Shown one piece after another: positions 11,347 through 22,700 of a stretch of DNA of 64,000 nt (position 1 is its first letter; every line of letters begins with the position of its first letter). The notes beneath the pieces were generated by a model that saw only the letters and a program-made list of their open reading frames with translations, was not told where the DNA came from and did no database searches. The stretch comes from Aphelocoma coerulescens (taxonomy: Eukaryota > Chordata > Aves > Passeriformes > Corvidae), in the NCBI RefSeq assembly GCF_041296385.1, contig NW_027183804.1, positions 2,480,001-2,544,000 on the forward strand, written 5' to 3'. A program made the translations under genes and the position numbers.

Positions 11347-12269
11347 CTGGCCAAGGGTTGGGAATGGGAAATCCTGATTTGGGGAGAAACAAGGGATGAG
11401 CACGTTGAGTGTAAGATCCCTCTGCCCAAGTCCACCTCTAGAAGTCACTGGGCACTGTGTCCATAAAAATCTGCTCTCAAAAAGCCTCTCAGGAGTTCCC
11501 TGTCTCTGGTCTCTCCCCTTTGGTGTTTGGGGGTTCCCCCCTGTCCCAGCTGCTGGGGGTCCCTCTTTTATTGGGGTCCCCCTCTCTACTTGGTCTCCAC
11601 CCTCCCCAGGCTGCTGAGAGTCCAGGAATCCAAAAGCTCCCTGCTTTGGTCTCCCCACTTAGGGATGCTGGGGGTTATGGGGTCCCCAGGTCCCTTCTCC
11701 CCTTATTCTCTGCTTCGGGGTGCAGGGGGTCCAAGGAGTCCCCCCTCCCCTTCTCCAGGCTGTTGAGGGTCCCGCAAATAGTGGTGCTCCCCCCTCTCTG
11801 GGCTCCCCACTTTGGGGCCCTGGGGGTCACAGGGGGTCGCTCCTCCAGACTGCCGGGGCTCCCCTGGTCCCGGTACTGCCCCTCTCTGCTCGTCCCACTC
11901 TGGGGGTCCCGAGGTTCCCCCTCCGGCTCTCCCAAGGGGTCCTGCAGCCCCCTGGCTCCGGGCTGGAGGTGGCCGTGCCTGACCCGGGCAGACCCAACCC
12001 CCACCACGGGGCGTACCCCACATCCCCCTGCCCGCTGCCAGGGCTCTGCTGGCACCGCCACCGGGACCCCCAGAAACACCTCCTGGGGACCCCCAATGTC
12101 CTCACAAGGGGCATTTTCTGCTCAGCTTTGGAGTTCTTCATTCTCCAAACATCCCCCCCAAAAAAACCCAACCCAGGGAACCCCCCCAGGATATCTGGGC
12201 CGAGCTCCCCCTCCCCGGGCACCTGTGGGATGGGGGGCGATGATCCCATGGGTGGGGGGCTGTGAATTC
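11347..12269 (-). other. Diverged ZNF 5' intron region (unit 2)
   Basis: Corresponds to 2167-2990 of unit 1 but clearly more diverged. No protein gene supported. The signal-peptide exon expected upstream is not found; the minisatellite at 12270 occupies that place. Confidence 0.5.
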
Positions 12270-14265
12270 AGGGAGCGCTCAACCTCATGTGGGGAGTGAC
12301 TGGGTCTGAACTGGGGGCAACTGGGTTCAACTGGAACCACACTGGGAGATAATGGGAGCAGCTGTGCCCATGCTGGGGTCATACTGGGATCCTAATGGAA
12401 CTGACTGGGATGATACTGGGAGTGTCTGAGGATGACTGCGACCATACTGGAATCAGACTGGGAGGGACTGGAAAGGTGCTGGACATGACTGGAACCATAC
12501 TGGAGGTGACTGGGAGCAACAGAGACCGTGCTGAGAGCAAATGGGATTGTATTTGGAGTAACTGGGAGTGACTGGATTCATACTGGGAGCAACTGGGCCC
12601 ACACTGGGAGTGACAGGGAGTCACTCTGGGCATGACTGGAATAATACTGGGAGTATCTGGGAGTGAGTGACTGGGGTCATACTGGGAGTGACTGTAACCA
12701 TGCTGGGGGTGACTGGGATCATACTGGCATTGAGAGGGAGCAGTTGGGATCACATTTGGGGACACTGGGACTATACTGGAAGTGACTGGACCATACTGGA
12801 AGTAACTACGGGTCCTACTGGGGCCATACTGGGAGGCACTGGAATTACAGCAGGTGTGAATGGAACCATGCTGGGGGTTGCTGGGAGCTGCTGGGCCCAT
12901 GTTGGGAGGAAAATGTGGACACATTGGGAGCAACTGGGATCAACTGGAAGGTACTGGAACCATGCTGAGGACACTGAGACCACAACTGAGGCCACAACTG
13001 GGGCCACAACTGGGATCATACTGGGAGCAACTGGGACCATACTTTGGGAAACTGACAGAAACTGGGATCATGCTGGAGGACCCTGGAAGTAACTGGGAAA
13101 GACTGGGACCATTCTGCGGTAACTGGAACCTTACTGGGGCAACTGGGAGTGCCTGGGAATGACTACAAACATGCTGAGGGCAACTGGGATATACTGGGAG
13201 TGTCTGTAACCATACTGGGGGTGACTGGAATCACACTGGAAACAGCTGGGATCATGCTGGGGGGAAATGAGACCATGCTGGGGGCACCTGGGAGCAACTG
13301 GATCTATGCTGGGGGAAACTGGGCATGACTGGGACTATTCTAGGGGCAACTGGGATCATACTGGGAGGAACTGGGAACAACTGGAACTATGCTGGGGGCA
13401 ACTGGGATCATACTGGAATCACAGTGGGTCCATGCTGGGGGAGACGGGGATCATACTGAGGGTGACTGGAATCATACTGGGATTGACTGGGAGTGGCTGT
13501 GAGCAACTGGAATTGTGCTGAATGCAGCTGGGAAGAAATGGGAGTGACTGGGAGCATGCTGGGGGTGACTGGGATATACTGGGAGAGACAGGGAGTCACG
13601 GGGATCATACTGGAGGCTACTGGGCTCATGCTGGCATTGACAGGGAGCAACTGGGAACACCCTGGGGGCCCCTGGCATCCTACTGGGAGTGACGGGGGCC
13701 TTGCTGGGATTATAGAGGGTGTCAATGGGGGTTGCAGGGAGCTACCAGGCCCATGCTGAGAGCCTACTGGGGATGCACTGGGAGGAACTGGGAATGATAG
13801 GATGCATGCTGGTGACAACTGGGATGTACTGGCAGTGGCTGGGATAAATCTGGGGGCAACTGATCCCTGCTGAGGTAACTGGGAGTGCCTGGGAATGACC
13901 ACGAGAATGGTCAGGGCAACTGGGATATACTGGGAGTGTCTGAGACCATGTGGGTGCTGACTGGGACCACACTGGGTGTGACTGGGAATGTGCTGGGGGG
14001 AACTGGGAGCAATTGTGAGTGACTGGGGCCCTGCTGGGAGAGTCTGGCATCATACTGGGAGTGACTGGGACTATGCTGGGGCAACTGGGAGAACTGGGAA
14101 CACACTGGACAAAAGTGGGAAGTACTGGGAGCAACTGAGACTGTGCTGGGGGCAAATTGCATCAAAATGGGGAATGACTGGGAGTGACTGGGTTCATACT
14201 GGGAGCAACAAGGAGTGAGGGGAAATGACCAGGATCATACTGGGATCATACTGGGCTCATACTGG
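12270..14265. repeat. 2-kb minisatellite built on ACTGGGA
   Basis: Short degenerate units such as ACTGGGATCATACTGGGAG run for about 2 kb with variable spacing. Open frames across it are repeat artefacts. A shorter stretch of the same kind lies at 43430-43650 beside another MHC-like TM exon, so it probably grew from an MHC intron sequence. Confidence 0.9.
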
Positions 14266-15250
14266 GAGCAGACCTTTCCCGGCCCCGGGACCCCCGAGCC
14301 CCTTTCCCGGCCGTGCCGCCCCTCCAGACCCCAGACCCCCCCGCCGGGGTCCCGCCAATCCCAGGGGTCCCCCCTCTCGGGGTCCCCGCTTTGGGCTTCT
14401 GGGGCTCTCCTCTCTCCGGGGTCCCGCTTAGGGAAGCCGCGGCTCTCCCGGGGGTCCCCAAAACCGGTGTCCCCCCGCCCCCCCGGCCCCGCGCCGTCCC
14501 CACGGGGCCCCGGCAGAGCTCGGAGGGCCCGGCCCGGGAAGCCCAACCCCCACCGCGGGGGGACCCGCATCCCCCCGCCCCCGCCGGGGCTCTGCCGCCA
14601 CCGGGACCGGGACCCCCAAAAACACCTCCCGGGACCCCCCGATATCCGCCCGAGGGGCATCTGCGGCTCGCCTTTGGAGTCCCGCAAGCTCCAAACATCG
14701 CGCCGCCCGCCCCGACAGAGAGGATGAAACTGCGAGCCCCAAATAGATTTCCTGCGAGCTCCAAATATCCCTCCCCCCTCCAAAAGCACCGCCCGGGATG
14801 TTTGGGCCGAGCTCCCCCTCCCCGGGCACCTGCGGGATGCGGGGCGGGCGATGCTCCCGGCCCGAGCGGCTGCGGATGCAGAGAGCGCTGCCCGCACGTG
14901 GAGCCTCCTCCGCCTGCTCCGCCTCCTCCTTCTTCCCCCCGGCCCTCCTCTTCCTCCTCCTCTGTCCCGCCTCCTCCTCCTCCTGCCCTTCCTCCGTCGC
15001 TGCGGCCGCGGCCCGGGAGCTCTCGGGGCAGCGGGGCCGGGCCGGGCCACGATGGGAAAGGGCTGGGTCAGCCCAGGGCGAGCTGGGGCAGCGGAGGTTT
15101 GGGGCAACAACGGGAAAGGGGTGGGAGAGGGGGGATCCGGGGAGGTGGGACAGCGGGAAAGGGGTCCCAGTGGGGTCCCCCAGTTAACCCCAGCAGCCCC
15201 AAACCCCGTCCCAGCCCTCCCCGTTCCCTCCCCACCCCCGGCTGAGTGGG
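14266..15250 (-). other. GC-rich 5' region with candidate exon at 14830-14869 (unit 2)
   Basis: Strongly CpG-rich. On the minus strand a 40-nt segment with a CCGCAG acceptor and a GTGCCC donor (14830-14869) corresponds to 4508-4545 of unit 1. Probable promoter and leader exon of the unit; no protein gene supported. Confidence 0.4.
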
Positions 15251-15530
15251 GGGCTCAGCCCAGGACCCGTCGCCGTTCGGGGCTCCCCCGAGTGCAGCAA
15301 ACGGGAGAGGCCCCCCGGGTGAAATTTTGGGGTTCGCTCTGCCATCGGCGCTTTAAGATGCCCCGGGAAAGTCGGTGCCCACTATAACTCCCGTTAAAAG
15401 GGCAACACCACTCCCGTTGATTCCGGCAGTGGAGCCCCGGGGGGGGGTTTGGGGATCCCGGGAGGGTTTGGGGGTGCCGGCAGGGTTTGGGGGCCCCGGG
15501 AGGGTTTGGGGGTCCCGGCAGGGTTTGGGG

Positions 15531-16217
15531 GTACCTGGGTGGTGCCGATGATGGTGATGGGGACCCCGTGCTGGGTCTGAACATTCGCGAGGGGCTCCTG
15601 GGGGATTTTATGGGTCCGGGGGGTTTTATGGGTCCTGGGGGTTTTTGGGGTCCCGGTGGTTTTTGGGGGCTCCCCAGGGAGGTTTTCAGGGGTCCCAAAG
15701 CGAGGGTTTGGGTGATCCCGGTGGGAATATTTGGGGGTCCCAAGGCTGCTTTGGGGTCCCTGCCGGTGATGGAGATGGAGACCCCGTGCCAGGTATAAAC
15801 CTTCTCAAGGGGGTCCAGGGGGTGTTGGTAGGTCCCGTGGGAATTTTGGTGTTCTGAGAGGGTTTTGGGGGGTCTGTATGGGGCTTTGCGTCTCAGGGAT
15901 ATTTTCGGGGTCCCAGGAGAGGTTGGGGTTCCCCGGGGGTGGGTGTTGGGGATTCCCGGGAGGTTTTGGGGTACCTGGGCGATGCCGGTGACAGAGCTGG
16001 GGACCCCGTGCCGGGTATGAACCTTCTCGCTGCGCACGGGCAGCATCAGCGTGTTCAGGGAGATCCTGGGGGCCCGGGGGGTTCACCCCAAATCCCAGGG
16101 GACCCCAAATGCTGAGGGACCCCCTGAACTCCCCTCACCGCTGGATCTGCTGCAGGCAGGGGGGCACCAGCATTCGGCTCCCACCCCCCACTCTCACGGG
16201 GGGGCTGCAGAAGAAAT
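15531..16217 (-). pseudogene. FLOT1: Flotillin-1 fragment with triplicated exon
   Basis: The minus-strand exon 16139-16217 encodes FCSPPVRVGGGSR then MLVPPCLQQIQR. Exon 15975-16065 continues in correct phase with [20 protein letters not shown] and then [10 protein letters not shown] before a GT donor. This is the flotillin N-terminal SPFH region, roughly residues 15-70; the human order is the same. Two more degraded copies of the second exon follow at about 15757-15812 ([15 protein letters not shown]) and 15531-15590 ([15 protein letters not shown], donor kept). No later FLOT1 exon follows to the left, and none precedes to the right before the minisatellite. FLOT1 is a membrane-raft scaffold protein and an MHC-linked gene; this copy cannot make it. 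Confidence 0.85.
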
Positions 16218-16290
16218 CTGGGGGGCACAGACGGGTGAATGGGAGCTGGGGGTCCAGGCCTGGGAGCCGAGGGCTGGTGGTTTCAGAGCT

Positions 16291-16780
16291 GGGTGAGGGG
16301 GCTGGGCAGGTCCAGGGCTGGATGCTGGGAGCTGGGGGGATCCAGGGCTGGATGCTGGGAGCTGGGGGGATCCAGGGCTGGATGATGGGAGCTGGGGGGA
16401 TCCAGGGCTGGGTGATGGGAGCTGGGCAGGTCCAGGGCTGGATGCTGGGAGCTGGGGGGATCCAGGGCTGGATGCTGAGAGCTGGGGGGATCCAGGGCTG
16501 GATGATGGGAGCTGGGGGGATCCAGGGCTGGATGCTGGGAGCTGGGGGGATCCAGGGCTGGGTGATGGGAGCTGGGGGGATATAGGGCTGGGTGATGGGA
16601 GCCAGGGGGATCCAGGGCTGGGTGCTGGGAGCTGGGGGGATCCAGGAATGGATGCTGGGAGCTGGGGGGATCCAGGGCTGGATGATGGGAGCTGGGGGGA
16701 TCCAGGGCTGGGTGATGGGATCTGGGGGGATCCAGGGCTGGGTGCTGGGAGCTGGGGCGATCCAGGGCTGGATGCTGGGT
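16291..16780. repeat. 30-bp minisatellite, about 16 units
   Basis: The unit reads GATGCTGGGAGCTGGGGGGA followed by TCCAGGGCTG, near-perfect over 490 bp, with variants GATGAT and GGTGAT at the unit start. Open in several frames on both strands because 30 is divisible by three. Confidence 0.95.
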
Positions 16781-16890
16781 GCGAGGTGCTCAATGGATGC
16801 TGATTCTGGTTGCAGATTCTACTTCACTCTGCATCAGGAAGACTCTCGAGCTGATAGTTTCTTCTGTCACTTCCCTACCTACAAGTCCAT

Positions 16891-17175
16891 TGTTGCAGTG
16901 GGGATACTGTAACACCTTTATCCAACCAGGAGTCCCGTGGAAAAGAAATATATACGGACGGATTCTTGCTAGATGTTTCAGAGATGTTTATTTCCCCAGC
17001 CGGATGGCCGGGCTCTGCCAAGGAACTGTTACAGTCAGCACCCGAGCTGCTTTGCCCGCGCAGGGGAACACAAACCAACCCATGGGGAACGAGGCTGAGC
17101 AGGGGCAGGGAAACCCCGTGTGTCTGTGCCCTCAGGGCTCCCAGGGCTACAGGGCGGGGGGAGGAGACCCCGACA
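16891..17175 (-). repeat. 3' LTR of the cold-shock element
   Basis: On the plus strand it starts TGTTGCAGTGGGG and ends CCCGACA. Reverse AATAAA at 16992-16987 and a TATATATT-like box nearby. It differs from the partner LTR at several bases and small indels, so the insertion is not recent. Confidence 0.75.
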
Positions 17176-17392
17176 TCTCACCCGTTTTATTTTAATAAAA
17201 GGAGAATGAAGACAACTGGATAACCATAACAAGAACTGTTTCAAAACAAAACAAGCCACCCTCCTGAGTCTTTAAATGTCCAAACAGATTCTGTGGAACA
17301 TCTTACGGCTGACAGAAGGGAGACAGAACTCTCTGGACATGCCTGTGGGGAAACTGAGGCAGGAGAGGGTTTAATTTCTTCCCTCACCCTTT

Positions 17393-18073
17393 TCATCCCC
17401 CCATCGGCATCGGAGAGGAATTGCAGGGAAATGGAATTGTATAAGGAAGCCATGGGGTGAAAAACGGATTAGGAATAAACTGGGGATAGCGTAAACTTAG
17501 GAAAGGGTTCATATTGGGTATAGGGTAAAAGGGAAAGGTGGGATTAGGAAAGGGAGACTGTAGGGGGGGTTTACAATGGAGATATTGTCTAGCATGACTA
17601 CGATTTTTTGCATATATACTGCCTTTTACAGGAACACCATCAGGCCCAGTGACCTGCGATGCTTGTAACCCTTTTCTACCTTGTATGATTTTGAATTCCA
17701 CCACCTCCCCATCTCCCAAGCTTGGGATGCATTTTTCAGGGTTATTCCTTTTAATAGCAGTTCTATGCACGAATATGTCTTGCTGGTTATCACATCTTGT
17801 TATAAAACCATAGTTTTGTTTAACATTATACCATTTCACTGTCCCTAAGATCTTAGCTACTATGGTCTTTTCCTTTTTCCGAGTGGCTGCTGTTTTCTGT
17901 CTCGCTGTGTCTTTGCTCTCTCTTTCGGTCGCTCCCGTGTTGGAACTATCGGCGCGCTTTTCCCAGGGTCGCGTTTGGGGCCGCGCGGGTCGGGCCAGGC
18001 TGCGCCGCTCCGTTCTCCGTGCGTCGCCTCCTCTGCTCTCAGCTGCGTTGCCACTGCCAGGCGCTGCGCCCAC
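17393..18073 (-). CDS. Y-box-type cold-shock-domain protein in an LTR element
   Basis: 226 residues from ATG at 18073 to TGA at 17393. Residues 69-153 are a cold-shock domain close to vertebrate Y-box proteins: GTVKWYNV, the RNP1-like strand QNYGFIT (Y-box proteins have NGYGFIN), the RNP2-like strand IFVHRTAIK, then SLGDGEVVEF and VTGPDGVPVKGS. The family binds single-stranded nucleic acid and mRNA. The N-terminus (1-68) is basic and GC-rich. The C-terminus (171-226) is Pro/Phe-rich with no match to the basic/acidic Y-box tail, so the tail is replaced. A second open frame (18402-17860, 180 aa) overlaps it in another phase, so the true start is uncertain. It lies between two LTRs in their orientation. 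Domain call firm; expression unknown. Confidence 0.75.
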   Translation of the reverse strand: MGAAPGSGNAAESRGGDARRTERRSLARPARPQTRPWEKRADSSNTGATERESKDTARQKTAATRKKEKTIVAKILGTVKWYNVKQNYGFITRCDNQQDIFVHRTAIKRNNPEKCIPSLGDGEVVEFKIIQGRKGLQASQVTGPDGVPVKGSIYAKNRSHARQYLHCKPPLQSPFPNPTFPFYPIPNMNPFLSLRYPQFIPNPFFTPWLPYTIPFPCNSSPMPMGG

Positions 18074-18537
18074 GTCTCGGCTGGGCCCTCAAGCCCCCCC
18101 GTGCCCTGCTCCAGCGCGCGTTTCGGCTGGGCACAGCTCCGCTCCGCCGCCGCCAGCCGCCGCCCGTGCGCCGCCCCTCTCGTTCGGGCGCTCACGGGGC
18201 TCGCTCCACCACGCGCTGCGCGGGGCCGGGCGGGCACGGCTGGGCCGTGCTGCTCCTGCCGCGCCTCATTCCGCCACTGACACTGCGGCCCGCGTGGCTC
18301 CGCCCGCGCACGGGAACCGTCTCGCTGCTGCTCGCAGAGCGCTCGGTGCACGTGGCCTGGGTCGCACGGTCCCTGAGCCAGGCTTCCCTTCACAGCTGAC
18401 ATTGCTCAACAGTCTCGGTTATTAAATAATATTCACGAAAATATTCTTCCATCGGCATATATTTTGACTCAAATATTAACTGGGTCCAAACGGTCTTCCA
18501 AAAGCTCTTGGTAAGAATTAAATCCCAAGAAACATAG

Positions 18538-19088
18538 TGTCCTGGGTTGAGGGGTATTCTATTACCATCCTCATGAGCTGTTGAAATCAGGTGGGGCAGT
18601 GTTTCCTTGCCTCCTCCCCCCAGACTATCTTTCTGTTAATGGCCCATCATTGTCCTGCTGCATGACTCAGAGATAACTCCCTCCAGACTATCTTCTGTTA
18701 ACGAGCCTAATCAACACTTGGCCTCATGACTCATTACCCCATTGTGAGATGCTCCACCCAGAGGGAGGAACCAAGCATCCCATCATGGATATAACTGGGA
18801 CTCTGAGCACCAAAGGGGGGCTCCACTGGATTTCCAGAGGACAGGAGCTACACAGCCACCGCTGGATTTTCTGAGGAAGAGCAGACCCCTTCTACTACAG
18901 GATCACCACTTCAGAGGACTGCAGCCACCATTCCACCAGACTGCTACCACTACCCTGCCTAACAGGGACTCAGGTTGTATCTTGACTCTGTCAGTGTTTT
19001 CTTTTACTTTCTTTTCCTTTTCTTTAATTTCCATTAAATTGTTATTCTGACTTGGTGCCTCTCACTGGTTTGTTTTCAAACTAGCACA
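18538..19088 (+). mobile_element. Solo LTR with perfect TSD, nested in the cold-shock element
   Basis: A 551-bp LTR beginning TGTCCTGGGTTG and ending ACTAGCACA, with the 5-bp duplication CATAG at 18533-18537 and 19089-19093. It has a TATA-like GATATAAC near 18785 and ATTAAA near 19033, so plus orientation, opposite to its host element. It splits the short ORF that starts at 19251 (minus) and must be younger than the host element. Confidence 0.9.
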
Positions 19089-19093
19089 CATAG

Positions 19094-19369
19094 AAAAAGT
19101 TCTTAAACAACCATGCCAGGAAGTGTTTCAGTCCTTTCTGAGCTTGAATCAAGCTAAAATTTACAAACCGTTGTTCAAGAATCATTTTAAGTTTAAGATA
19201 AATGTCCATATGCGGTTCTGAAAGCCAAGAGTCTTCCCACGGTTCCTCCATTGTTTAGATATGGAATAGCAAAACAAAACCAAGAAGAAGAATCCAAAGT
19301 TTCCAGGGTTTACTCACACAAAGTCGCTTAGGGATCGGGGATCGTTCTGCCCTCAAATCTCCACCATTA
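19094..19369 (-). other. 5' leader of the cold-shock element with an interrupted short ORF
   Basis: Next to the 5' LTR the minus strand reads TAATGGTGGAGATTTGAGGG. The position suits a primer-binding site, but I do not recognise the tRNA. A short ORF starting MEEPWEDSW at 19251 runs into the solo LTR at 19093. It resembles no protein I can name; a gag-like leader protein is only a guess. Confidence 0.45.
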
Positions 19370-19647
19370 TGTTGCAGTGGGGATACTGCAACACGCCTAT
19401 ATCCAACCAGGAGTCCTGTGGAAAAGAAATATATACGGACGGATTCTTGCTAGATGTTTCAGAGATGTTTATTTCCCCAGCCGCCTGGCCGGGCTCTGCC
19501 GAGAGACTCTGCCACAGTCACAGGACCCGAGCTGCTTTGCCCGCGCAGGGGAACACAAACCAACCCATGGGGAACGAGGCTGAGCAGGGGCAGGGAAACC
19601 CCGTGCCTCCCTCAGGGCTCCCGGGGCGGGGGGAGGAGACCCCCACA
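19370..19647 (-). repeat. 5' LTR of the cold-shock element
   Basis: Begins TGTTGCAGTGGGG and ends CCCCACA on the plus strand, with reverse AATAAA at 19473-19468. Its right edge abuts two leftover TGTGATGTCACA units (19651-19690) that belong to the larger array at 56640-57325. It therefore sits in, or has replaced, that array. Confidence 0.75.
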
Positions 19648-19717
19648 CCCTGTGATGTCACACAGCCCCTTTCTGACATCACAGCTGCTCTGTCGCTCTG
19701 TGACACAGGCACAGAGC

Positions 19718-22700
19718 TGTTGCCAAAACTTCAGTGAAACAAAACCTCCTCAGCACCAGCGCAGCACGAAGCAGCAGCATTCTTTATTGGGCCGGATGCA
19801 CGAGGGGAGAGCCCCTCCCAAAGTCGTGTGTGCCGAGTTCAGGAATGTTCCTGTTTGCAGACTGTGTTTCACACACACATTCCCAGATTGTCCCACAAGA
19901 AACACACACACGAGAATCATTGCCCCAAAATCACTGCATATTTCCCCCACCCCTTTGCACATCCCTTCTTCTGCCCTGGGGCTCTCTTTGGGGGTCCCTG
20001 GTGGTCGGTGACCCCAAAGCCAGCCCTGACTGCCCGGTGAACTGGTGAAAGTTGGCACACCTGGGCTGGTTGCTGCCCACAGAATCAGCCTTGTGCGGTT
20101 CCATGGCCAGTGGCTTTTGGAGAAGAAGCATTGTATGAACCCACCAGGTGCAAACGGTTTTTCATCTGGCAAATTTCCCCCTCTTGGAGGGTTGGGAAGC
20201 TTCTCTTCCCTTCAAGCCTTCAGAAGCCTCACTCTGCTCCTTTACTCACATCCCACGAGTTCCTCAGCTGCTTTCACAACCATGTTCTTTACACAGCTCA
20301 AAGCAAGTGTCAGAAGCACAAGTATTGCTGTGATCCCAGTTAGACTTTGCAAAAGTGAGGCCAACCATCAGTCAGGGGAAATCCAAGTCCTTTAAATATT
20401 TTATCCAAACAGTTACTGTCTAACCCTCCCTTTAATTCCCTGCTGGATGCAGCAGCCGATTTTATCCTCTCTCCCCGATCATCCAATCCAGCATCACATT
20501 TGGAATGTGCACACAACAAGTGTTGCTGTTTCAGTTCAAGAATCCACACACTCCCTGTTCATGTAACTGCAATAGGGCTAAAGCCAATCTGCTCTGTAAG
20601 GTCATTTTAGCTGTGGCTGGCAATTGTTCCTTTGTTTCAGCAAACCCCAAAGGAGCTGCATTCCCTAAAGTTTCCATCTGCAGAGCCCAATGGTGTGTGG
20701 CTGGTCTGTTCCTAAAGGCAGATCTGTGCGGAGCAGAGATGGATTCTAAAATCCATCCCGCTGTAGTTCCTGCACTGGGATGTTTCCAAGTTCCATCCCC
20801 TTTAACCTTTCCCCACAGTCGGGTTCCCGGTGGTGACTCCTTGCACGAGGGACGGAACGTTAATACCCCCAGTGTCCATGGTGCTCCTGATTCTCCCAGG
20901 GCCAAATGTGTGCTCCAAATTCCATCACTTCCCACCCATCCTGGGGCTCCTAAGGATCTGACCGTGTCCTGCTGACACTCTGTGCCTCTCCAAGGCTCGC
21001 TGTTTGTTGGCCGAGCCCAGGTGTCCCTGAGAAAGGCAGAATCATTTCTACAAACACAGCCCAGCCTCAGAGCCTGGGCCACAGCCAGGAGCTGCTGGAC
21101 CTCAGCATTCCAAACAGCTCAAGTGTCTGTCCCAGGACAATCCCACTTTTCCTTTGTCCTGGGATCCTTTGGCCTTGACCTTGTTCAATCAGGATATTTT
21201 ATACCCACCTGTAAGAGGTCCTGTGGGAGGCCTGGGCTCCCTTCCCAGCCCAGACACCCCTGAACTGGCTGGAAACATTCCCATTGTCCTGTCTGAGGGT
21301 GATTCCATACTTCTGGAATTTGACAGCTCCAGGGGGTATCAGTGCAATCTGTCAGCTGATCAATATTTCCTGAGGTAATTTCCAGATCTGCTTTGGAAAT
21401 GTTACAATTCTCAGCAGGATTGTTCTGATGTGCCCATGATAAGGAATATTCTCCTTCCATCCCTGTCCAGGTGCCCTGGGTGCTATTTCCTTCCACAAGT
21501 GTTCCCAGATTTTTGTCAAATTGCTGACTGAAGCTCCCCACAGAACTGGATTTTCTGCAGAGGTTGGTGTTGGCAAACAAGCTGTTACAGGGGTCACATT
21601 CTGTCATCTGCCAACACCTTGCACTGACTTTGAAAACTGCATTTCCCTTCCCAGAAGTCAGGAACATCATTTCTATTATTATTATAAATACACAATTATT
21701 GATCATCTTCATCCAGATCCAATAAATAGTATCCCCTTAGAAAATCCTATTCAATACCTAAAACAATAGGATTTATGTAACAACCCCCAAACTCCATGGT
21801 GTCAGACAGTCTTGTTTCTGCTGTGTTTAATGTGTGCTCACTGGTTTTACCCACATGTGATGAACCCCGAGTTTGATTCCTTCTACCTTGAGTGCAGGGT
21901 AGGTTACCAGGAGGACTTGAGATGGTCCCTTCCACTGCGGCTGGATTGTTCCAAAATTCCAGGTTCTGATGCACACCGCATCTCCTGGTTGGAAAGGATG
22001 TACAGGCGAGTCCAGCCCAAATGATCTGTTGAGAACCATGCACCTGTTAAGGCTTACAAGAGTTAGTCCCAGTGCTATTAAATATTCATTTCAGCAAAAC
22101 TTCTGAGCCTTCCCTTGTCTTGTTGGTGCCACATGGGAAAGCTTCTGGCCATCCAGAAAAAGGATCCACCAATGCCAAAATGTGCCAGTCCCCCTTCTGC
22201 CTGGGCAGTTCTGCAAAATCAGTTGGCCAAAATCACCTGGTGATTCCCATTTAACGAGCCCTGGTGGCAGCCTTCTTCCTTCAAAACCAATCACAACTTT
22301 CTCAACAACTGATCTATTATTTTTTGCCATTTTTGTGCTTACTAGATGCCTTTGTAAACTGGCCACCATATTCTCCATTTCCTCATGTGTTTCCTGATGT
22401 TTGAGTTCTGTTTTACATTAATTGTGGAGCTACAATTACCTGCCCACACGGGGTTACCAATCACCTGCTGGGATTTTCCGGAGCTGCTGCTGCTGGGGCT
22501 GACTGCCTGTCCTGATCACTGGAATCTGGCTTTTGTTGCAGAACATTCCAGTTTTTGCCAGGTATTAGTACAAGGAGAGCTTTTTCAGCACCCTCTTGAG
22601 CTGTTTGGTCAGCCAATGGATTCCCTGGATTAACTGGGGAGTCTCCAAACCCATGGGCTTTACAAGGGCATCAGGGCCACTTCTTTTGGCTTTGGCACAC

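Larger units (their letters stand above)
16891..19647 (-). mobile_element. LTR-bounded retroviral-type element carrying a cold-shock-domain ORF
   Basis: Two similar direct LTRs, 16891-17175 and 19370-19647, bound about 2.2 kb. AATAAA on the minus strand in both LTRs sets minus orientation, so the right LTR is the 5' one. Inside lie a short ORF starting at 19251, a CpG-rich stretch (17940-18400) and the cold-shock ORF, with a later solo LTR at 18538-19088. No gag, protease, polymerase or env similarity is recognisable, so the element would be non-autonomous. The flanks show no target-site duplication (TCCAT on the left, CCCTG on the right), so recombination or deletion at an edge is likely. 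Confidence 0.7.

Noticed and set aside
16109..16793. Repeat protein (PSSSPGSPQLPA or GWMLGAGGIQ)
   Set aside because: 30-bp minisatellite open on both strands; no start, family or flanking exon.
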